This document shows positions 6,384 to 11,209 of a stretch of 11,209 bases of DNA, one piece after another. The first letter of the stretch is position 1, and every line of letters starts with the position of its first letter. Below the pieces are notes generated by a model. It was not told the DNA's origin. It saw only the letters and a list, made by a program, of their open reading frames with translations, and made no database searches. The DNA comes from an uncultured Desulfobulbaceae bacterium. Lineage in GTDB: Bacteria; Desulfobacterota; Desulfobulbia; Desulfobulbales; BM004. The DNA is taken from contig CAMYJP010000196.1 in the NCBI GenBank assembly GCA_947258675.1, forward strand, positions 1-11,209, read 5' to 3'. The translations under genes were made by a program, and so were the position numbers.

Positions 6384-6681
6384 AAAATTTCTCCTCAGAC
6401 ATTGATAGGTGAAGAAATTAGGCATAAAACATATAATATTACACCTAACTGGTTGTTTCCCAATGAAAACTAGCTGACCCATAGAAATTTGTCAAACTGT
6501 AAACTTTCTTCTGTCTTTGTTTGACATCAGTACCTCGTTAAAATAACATGGTACAAACGAGGATGTTACATTGATTTTATTCTTTTTAGAGACAACCGGC
6601 CTAAAAGAGCCTATATTCGTATCACAACAAAAGGCAGATTATGCTATCATTGCGAGTAAATGCTAACATTTTCAGAATAAT
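6384..6681. promoter_or_regulatory. Divergent control region between SH3-anchor and PilZ genes
   Basis: This 298-bp region serves two outward-facing genes. On the plus strand, TTGACA (6521-6526) and TAACAT (6544-6549) are 17 bp apart and point to PilZ, about 130 bp before its start. On the minus strand, TTGACA (6495-6490) is followed after 17 bp by a poor TAGTTT (6472-6467) pointing to the SH3 gene. The two -35 boxes are only 25 bp apart, back to back. An inverted repeat (6533-6562) covers the PilZ -10 box. No riboswitch-like structure was recognised in the long PilZ leader. Confidence 0.45.
6533..6562. promoter_or_regulatory. Candidate operator: inverted repeat over the PilZ -10 box
   Basis: CCTCGTT (6533-6539) and AACGAGG (6556-6562) are perfect 7-bp inverted arms, with centres 23 bp apart, that is close to two helical turns. 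The -10 candidate TAACAT lies between them and the transcription start would fall at the right arm. This is where a dimeric repressor would block the promoter. It could also be a weak hairpin; the 16-nt loop and lack of a T-run argue against a terminator. Confidence 0.35.
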
Positions 6682-7161
6682 ATGAAACAAGAACAACGGC
6701 GCATCACCAGGGTCATTGAACAGCTTCCTATAAGGCTTTTATTGATGGACAATAATGGCGGAACCATTCTCGCTGGGCCAGCGCATGGTAGATTAGACAA
6801 TATATCACCCCATGGTGCCGGAATAACTGTTGATAAAATATTTGTGGATAACCACCATCTTTTCTATGCCCCTCAAGACAATTCAGATCAAATCTTATAC
6901 CTGGAATTTGTTTTACCGGAAGAACCAGACAGGAATATCCGCATCCCGACGCGTCCTATATGGTTTGACCGAAAAGAAGACGAACAGGTGGTTTCCTTCA
7001 TAATGGGAATTGAGTTTGTTTTTATCAAAGGAGATGATGAACTAAAAAAAATAGTTAAAAAAGTAGAAGAAAAACACATTGAAAGTAGAAGTTGGCTCCA
7101 CAAACTGCTGGAATTGATAAAAAATGATAAAAGTAATCAACAATTGCCGGACGAAGAATAG
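6682..7161 (+). CDS. PilZ domain c-di-GMP receptor-type protein
   Basis: A 159-residue protein made almost wholly of one PilZ domain. The two c-di-GMP-binding signatures are present: RxxxR as R6-RIT-R10 (or starting at Arg7) at the N-terminus, and NISPHG (40-45) with Asp39, matching (D/N)xSxxG. The end of the barrel is the IMGIEFVFI strand (108-115), and the last 40 residues form a charged helix. It is soluble, with no signal peptide. Such proteins pass c-di-GMP levels to motility, exopolysaccharide or secretion partners; the partner here is unknown. The start ATG is preceded by no strong ribosome site (AGAATAAT), but RRITR must be near the N-terminus, so the start fits. It converges on gspB with 46 bp between stops. 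Confidence 0.85.
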   Translation: MKQEQRRITRVIEQLPIRLLLMDNNGGTILAGPAHGRLDNISPHGAGITVDKIFVDNHHLFYAPQDNSDQILYLEFVLPEEPDRNIRIPTRPIWFDRKEDEQVVSFIMGIEFVFIKGDDELKKIVKKVEEKHIESRSWLHKLLELIKNDKSNQQLPDEE

Positions 7162-7207
7162 TGAATTAAATTGAGCATTGATAACAATTTCGACTGTATT
7201 AAATATA

Positions 7208-7984
7208 TTATCTCAATCTGAAATCAATCCTCCATTGCCCACTCCCTTTTTTCACCTCAACATAATCTTCAAGTATCCTTTCGATAAAGTAGCCGTTGAC
7301 TGACTCCCCTTCCCTCACTATAATATTATCGATTAAAACAAAACGGTCTTCCGGTTTGTTGGACCAGGTTATTGCCTGCAGTCTCATGGATGAATCGTCA
7401 AGACGCTTCAAAGACTTCTCTTCTCGAATAACGATTGACTCATTAACGCGGAAATTACCAATATCTGCCGGGCTGGCAGGAACAGTTGACGACTGTTCAG
7501 TTTCCTTCTCAACAACTTCTAAACTTTTTTCTTCAGAATAAAAAATCTTTTCCTGATCTGTTTTGTCACCGACCCCTAAATCCCGACCCAATGATGCAGT
7601 TGATTTTTTTTCTGAATCATCCTCTTTTTGGGATAATACAATTTCAGCTTTTTGATCACTGCCTTGGAAGGGTTTACCAGCATCAAGTTTTTGTGGTTGA
7701 TTTTCTTGCTTATTCAGCTTGTTTTGCGCATTTGGTAATATTCCTATAGAAACTTCCCCGCCATTATCATCTATAAAATATTTATGTCCAAACATTACCC
7801 AACCCCCAGTAATGAGAACTAAAGCCGCAACAAGATAAACAAGCATGCGTTGCAATAAAACAAAAATTTCTGATCGTTTTTTTAAAACTTTCTTTGTATC
7901 CAGCTGTTGGGCCAAAGGCTGGATGTCGACTTTCACCTCGCTCTCGCTTTCAAGTTTTTTTAAAGCCTTTAAAATCGAACTCAA
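7208..7984 (-). CDS. gspB: Type II secretion accessory protein GspB
   Basis: A 258-residue inner-membrane protein. It begins MSSILKALKKLE, the near-invariant cytoplasmic opening of GspB proteins of this type, has one transmembrane helix (about 42-66), a low-complexity Gln/Lys/Glu/Ser-rich periplasmic linker (about 70-195) and a T2SSB domain (about 199-256) with LQAITWSNKPEDRFVLIDN and VREGESVNGYFIERI. With GspA it forms the complex that binds peptidoglycan and helps insert the secretin GspD. The start is TTG, not ATG: AAGGGG (7992-7997 on the plus strand as CCCCTT) lies 7 nt upstream and the reading frame begins exactly with the conserved opening. It lies 94 bp after gspA, too far for tight coupling but in the same direction. 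Confidence 0.9.
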   Translation of the reverse strand: MSSILKALKKLESESEVKVDIQPLAQQLDTKKVLKKRSEIFVLLQRMLVYLVAALVLITGGWVMFGHKYFIDDNGGEVSIGILPNAQNKLNKQENQPQKLDAGKPFQGSDQKAEIVLSQKEDDSEKKSTASLGRDLGVGDKTDQEKIFYSEEKSLEVVEKETEQSSTVPASPADIGNFRVNESIVIREEKSLKRLDDSSMRLQAITWSNKPEDRFVLIDNIIVREGESVNGYFIERILEDYVEVKKGSGQWRIDFRLR

Positions 7985-8078
7985 TTAGTGACCCCTTAAA
8001 GAAAATAATGTTTTGGAAATTGAAAGGAACCGCTTTGAATTGCGTATTGAAAATTCTACGGATAACAATTAAAAACAA
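7985..8078. other. gspA-gspB spacer
   Basis: This 94-bp AT-rich spacer holds the strong Shine-Dalgarno of gspB near its lower end. No hairpin followed by a T-run on the minus strand was found, so read-through from gspA is expected. The string GGATAACAATT (8060-8070) resembles half of the lac operator but stands alone. Confidence 0.4.
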
Positions 8079-9902
8079 TTATTTTTCAGTTATATGAGGG
8101 ATTGGCAATGTTTTGCTTTCGTTATAAAGGGCTATTTTGGTAGACGGACCCACAATACCATCAACATTAATTCCATATTTTTTCTGTATCGCAACAACCG
8201 CTTCAGTTGTGTTCACATCATAATAAGGCGTTTCATCTATTTCTGTAAAACCTATCTTCTTTAAAAGCCTTTTCAATGTAACTATGGATCTTGAAGAGGA
8301 ATTGATCGGCACGGTATCAACTATGCCTGAAAAATCCCTCCAGGGAATAAAGGCAATACCGGTCCAATACATTTTAAGATCATTCGGTTCAACTTGAATT
8401 GCGATATTGTCTCGACCACCACGAAGAATGACTGAATCTGTTTTAATAGTACTCAGCGTCAGATAGACGGGGAAAGAATCCGGTGTGAGTCTGAATTGCA
8501 GAATTGCCGGCAGATTAATATTTTTTAATAAATGAAGGTTCCCTTCAAAACGACGAACATAAAAATCATATTTATCCACCGCTTGCTGAAAAAATATATG
8601 GTCGTTTTCAACCTCAACATTATCCATAATGGCAACCTCCTCTCCCCAGAGTTCCATTGCCAGGATGAGAGCCTTAACCCTCGAAGGTGTGACAGGGAAA
8701 GTTTGAATATATTCTCCCAATCCCATGATAACTTTTTGCTCCTCTGTTTGACGAGGCAGAGTTATTCCTGATTTTTCGTCACCATTGGCAGATCCCGAAT
8801 CCTCATCAGGAAGATCAACTATTGTATTCGCCGCTCCAGCCGCATCGACAAGATTGGTAGTTTGGCCCGATGTACCATCATCTTTTTCATAACTACTTGG
8901 ATTCAAATTGATATTCTCAATTGGCTCAGGTCGTGGGTACCCTATTTTCTGTGAGACTTCTTCTGTTGCCGTTTTAACATGTCTCCTCACCTGATCAGGA
9001 AAAAGTAAAAAAGTGAGGAGCAGGAGAAAACATATCCCTCCAGGAACAAGCAACCAACCGATCCTTCTACCCCCAAATAACGAAGATTTGATACCATCCC
9101 TTTCTCTCAATTCCTTTATGGATTCCTTTGCTAATTCCCCTGTTATCTTATGTTTGTTATAACCGTAGGCCGTTAATAGAGTCCTATCACAGGCAATATT
9201 GATTAGGCGAGGAACTCCACCGGAATATTTATGAAGTATCCTGAATGCTCTCCCGGTAAATTGTACAACTGATTTAGAAGAAGCGACATGGAGCCGATGT
9301 TCTATATATTCTTTGGTCTCTTTAAATGTCAAAGGGGTAAGGCGACAACTTAAGGTGATTCTTTGCCCAAGCTGTCTTAGTTCGTAAGAATTCAACATTT
9401 CGCTTAATTCAGGTTGGCCGACTAATATAATTTGTAAAAGTTTTTTCGTATTGGTTTCCAGGTTGGAGAGCAATCGCAGTTGTTCCAAAACCTCTTTAGT
9501 GAGGTTCTGGGCTTCATCGATAAGCAGGATAATGGTTTCACCTTCAGCCCTCTTCATCATCAAAAATGAATTAAGAGAATCAATAAGCTCTTTAATATTG
9601 TCGCCACTCGAGTCAATCCCAAATTCATCGTTAATGGTCTTGACTAACTGTATCGCATCCAATTTGGGATTAAATATATATGCAGCCTCCGTCTTTTCAT
9701 TCAGATTATCAAGAAACGCCCGGCAAAGTGTGGTCTTACCGGTTCCTACCTCCCCGGTGATTTCAACAAAGCCATCCCCGTGGGAAATAGCATAGATAAG
9801 ATGAGCAAGAGCCTCTTCATGAATTTTGCTGAGAAAAAGATAGGCAGGATTTGGGACCAGTTTAAATGGCCTTTCTTTAAAACCAAAAAATGTATTGTAC
9901 AT
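8079..9902 (-). CDS. gspA: Type II secretion ATPase GspA/ExeA with peptidoglycan-binding domain
   Basis: A 607-residue protein. Residues 1-260 are the ExeA-type AAA+ ATPase: opening MYNTFFGFKERPFKLVPNP, Walker A GEVGTGKT (50-57), Walker B IILLIDEA (124-131), sensor region VGQPEL (161-166), LGQRI with a likely arginine finger (Arg181), and GGVPRLIN (228-235). One transmembrane helix (about 281-301) follows, then a Gly/Ser/Asp-rich linker (320-390), an alpha/beta domain (about 395-530) similar to the C39-peptidase-like module of ExeA, and a C-terminal PG_binding_1 domain (about 541-595, AIQKKYGINVDGIVGPSTKIAL). The ATPase is cytoplasmic and the rest periplasmic. It works with GspB in opening peptidoglycan for secretin assembly. 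GGAGAGAG lies about 9 nt before the ATG. No core gsp gene (gspC-O) is in the window, so this pair is unlinked from any machine we can see. Confidence 0.94.
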   Translation of the reverse strand: MYNTFFGFKERPFKLVPNPAYLFLSKIHEEALAHLIYAISHGDGFVEITGEVGTGKTTLCRAFLDNLNEKTEAAYIFNPKLDAIQLVKTINDEFGIDSSGDNIKELIDSLNSFLMMKRAEGETIILLIDEAQNLTKEVLEQLRLLSNLETNTKKLLQIILVGQPELSEMLNSYELRQLGQRITLSCRLTPLTFKETKEYIEHRLHVASSKSVVQFTGRAFRILHKYSGGVPRLINIACDRTLLTAYGYNKHKITGELAKESIKELRERDGIKSSLFGGRRIGWLLVPGGICFLLLLTFLLFPDQVRRHVKTATEEVSQKIGYPRPEPIENINLNPSSYEKDDGTSGQTTNLVDAAGAANTIVDLPDEDSGSANGDEKSGITLPRQTEEQKVIMGLGEYIQTFPVTPSRVKALILAMELWGEEVAIMDNVEVENDHIFFQQAVDKYDFYVRRFEGNLHLLKNINLPAILQFRLTPDSFPVYLTLSTIKTDSVILRGGRDNIAIQVEPNDLKMYWTGIAFIPWRDFSGIVDTVPINSSSRSIVTLKRLLKKIGFTEIDETPYYDVNTTEAVVAIQKKYGINVDGIVGPSTKIALYNESKTLPIPHITEK

Positions 9903-10483
9903 TATACGTCTCTCTCCTGCTCAGCAATGGTGTGCGAGCTTAAGATGCAATGATATTGATGCAGCCAAAAACATAATTGTTTGTTGTGCCTTTTTCGAGT
10001 TCCTGGCTCAGTGAGCTTATGATGATTTTGACAAATTCTATAATGGCATGCAAGGCAAATTAAACCGACGCCTCATTAGAAAAATAGTAACAGCTTGAAA
10101 GTATTATGCAAAACAGGCCGTCAACAGGATACTCAACTACAGACACAGAACACACCCTAACACTTTAAAATTGTTGCTAAACACGCCATCCCAAAGTAAA
10201 ATAATATTTTTAGGAGCCACCTCTGGCGTAACGTGAAATGATATGTTAATGACAATATTTTTCCATAGGTATTTTATTTATATTTCAATTTTCTGACCGG
10301 AATGAATAAAAAAAGAGTTTAATCCATTTCTCTTTTTAATACTTATAACTTGGCTGCCGATATAATTCTGCAGATCAAATGATAGCTGGGCACATCAAAC
10401 AAGATAAAAATCCGATAGTAAATACTCTAGCAAATAACGATTCACGACAGAATATTTTACTCACTGGTATATGGAGAGTGTCG
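9903..10483. other. Gene-free region between gspA and the HDOD gene
   Basis: About 580 bp with no supported gene. It must hold the gspA promoter (minus) and the HDOD promoter (plus). Seen: a perfect TATAAT at 10361-10366, widely spaced inverted arms ACGCCA/TGGCGT (10183-10188 and 10224-10229), and an AT-rich hairpin (arms 10310-10317 and 10330-10337, loop 12 nt). A frame continuous with the HDOD gene is open from an ATG at 10379. No tRNA or other RNA gene was recognised. Confidence 0.5.
10361..10366 (+). promoter_or_regulatory. Candidate -10 box upstream of the HDOD gene
   Basis: A consensus TATAAT lies about 118 bp before the chosen start codon. No good -35 box is found 16-18 bp upstream (the region reads TTTTTAATACTT), so an activator may be needed or the match is chance in AT-rich DNA. 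Confidence 0.3.
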
Positions 10484-11209
10484 ATGACGGCAATTGAAAA
10501 TCTGCTTAAAAAAAATATTAAAATTCCATCTCCACCTGCAATAGCAGTCCGAATTTTAGATGTTGTAAAAAAAGAAGAACCATCCTTTGAAGATCTGTCC
10601 AAAATTATTTCATCGGATCCGGCCCTGACCGCCAAAATTCTTAAGCTGGCGAACTCTTCAATTTATGCCACCTCCAGCAAGATAGATAGCCTCGACCGGG
10701 CACTATCCCTTATTGGTATTGATACCCTTAAAAATATAGCCCTTTCTTTTGTAATTGCAGGTAATATGACCGGCTCTTCTAAAGAGGGCTTTGATTTTGA
10801 TTTTTTCTGGAAAAGATCCATTACATCGGCTGTGGGCGCCGAGCTGCTCTCTGCATTGATAAAACAAAAAAACGACGACGCGTTTGTGACAGCGCTTCTG
10901 CAGGATATTGGTGTTTTGATCATGTACTTCTGTCAAACTCAGGAGTACCTGCGGGTTCTTGATGAGAAAAAAATTTCCGGCCAATCTGTCAATATTCTCG
11001 AAAAAGAAATATTTGGCTTTGATCACCAGGAATTAGGATCGGAAATCCTCCAACAATGGGGCCTGCCTGATACTATTTCCCTCCCCATAAAATATCATCA
11101 CAGTCAAGATGATATACCCGAAGAAATTAAAACCCAGGTCCAGGTGCTCTTCCTATCAAATGACGTCTCGTCAGCATATCATGGGAAACAAAGTGCGGAA
11201 AAAATCAAG
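10484..11209 (+). CDS. HDOD domain signalling protein, 3'-truncated by the window
   Basis: A reading frame of 242 codons, still open at the right edge. Almost all of it is an HDOD domain (PF08668): IPSPPAIAVRILDVVKKEE (15-33), the SSDPALTAKILKLANSS block (43-59) with the typical D-P-A-L-x-x-K-I-L-x-L-x-N-S pattern, the ALSLIGIDTLKNIALSF helix pair (72-88), LLQDIGVLIM (140-149) and the YHHSQDD segment (210-216). HDOD proteins are non-catalytic relatives of HD hydrolases found in two-component and c-di-GMP systems; many carry GGDEF, EAL or kinase domains after HDOD, which would lie beyond this window. The ATG at 10484 is chosen because GGAG (10473-10476) sits 7 nt upstream and the HDOD opening follows at once; an ATG at 10379 would add 35 residues without a ribosome site. 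Confidence 0.88.
   Translation, partial: MTAIENLLKKNIKIPSPPAIAVRILDVVKKEEPSFEDLSKIISSDPALTAKILKLANSSIYATSSKIDSLDRALSLIGIDTLKNIALSFVIAGNMTGSSKEGFDFDFFWKRSITSAVGAELLSALIKQKNDDAFVTALLQDIGVLIMYFCQTQEYLRVLDEKKISGQSVNILEKEIFGFDHQELGSEILQQWGLPDTISLPIKYHHSQDDIPEEIKTQVQVLFLSNDVSSAYHGKQSAEKIK

Noticed and set aside
8060..8070. GGATAACAATT as a lac-type operator in the gspA-gspB spacer
   Set aside because: Single half-site with no inverted partner, no promoter beside it and no LacI-type gene in view.
8532..9795. Open frames on the plus strand inside gspA (8532-8771 and 9451-9795)
   Set aside because: Antisense shadows of a well-identified AAA+ ATPase gene; composition follows the real gene.
10028..10044. 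TTGACA (10028-10033) and TATAAT (10039-10044) as a promoter
   Set aside because: The two boxes are only 5 bp apart, far too close for a sigma-70 promoter.
10310..10337. Hairpin AAAAAGAG/CTCTTTTT as a terminator
   Set aside because: The stem is nearly all A/T with a 12-nt loop and no gene ends just before it on either strand, so termination is not supported.
10375..11026. Three minus-strand frames at the right edge (10375-10635, 10663-10923, 10703-11026)
   Set aside because: They are antisense to, or overlap, the HDOD gene, whose plus-strand frame has clear family motifs and a good ribosome site.
1..11209. CRISPR arrays, tRNA, rRNA, toxin-antitoxin or phage genes
   Set aside because: No regularly spaced repeats, cloverleaf-like segments or family motifs of these kinds were found on reading both strands.

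Overview
The window is AT-rich bacterial chromosomal DNA, roughly 40% GC by eye. The gene set suggests a Gram-negative anaerobe-type proteobacterium, most plausibly Desulfobacterota (the old Deltaproteobacteria). Pointers are a GspA/GspB pair (only useful with an outer-membrane type II secretin), a TIGR04282-type nucleotidyltransferase-like transferase, PilZ and HDOD signalling proteins, and a ribosome hibernation factor fused to a cold-shock domain. This placement is inference from gene content; no rRNA or tRNA is present.

Left edge (1-831): the 5' end of metF (minus strand) leaves the window at base 1. It is followed by about 740 bp with no intact gene. That stretch holds a 187-bp MITE-like element (152-338) with 16-bp terminal inverted repeats and a 6-bp TAACTA duplication on both sides, scraps of decayed reading frames, and a promoter for the next operon.

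Plus-strand block (832-4328): an HPF/RaiA-cold-shock fusion, nadA (quinolinate synthase), a NifS/IscS-type cysteine desulfurase gene, and a TIGR04282 transferase, all closely spaced. The logical unit is nadA plus nifS: NadA needs a 4Fe-4S cluster, and a dedicated NifS often sits beside nadA. Here, however, nifS is broken. The stretch that should encode the catalytic-cysteine loop is missing and the reading frame shifts at the same point (about 3495-3503). The downstream remnant still overlaps the transferase start codon in a TAATG junction.

Minus-strand block (4391-6383): a cyclase-family metal hydrolase (kynurenine-formamidase-like), then, farther upstream, a gluconokinase directly preceded by a membrane-anchored SH3/coiled-coil protein. 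The last two look like one operon. The SH3 gene is divergent from a plus-strand PilZ gene (6682-7161), with a shared 298-bp control region that contains an inverted repeat over the likely PilZ promoter.

Right part (7208-9902, minus): gspA (ExeA-type AAA+ ATPase with peptidoglycan-binding tail) and gspB, the pair that helps the type II secretion secretin pass or anchor in the peptidoglycan. No other secretion gene is in view. A 580-bp gene-free stretch follows, then a plus-strand HDOD signalling gene that runs off the right edge.

Nothing here is a clear new defence or biosynthetic system. The most notable items are the lesion in nifS, the small mobile element and the candidate operator at the PilZ/SH3 divergent region.
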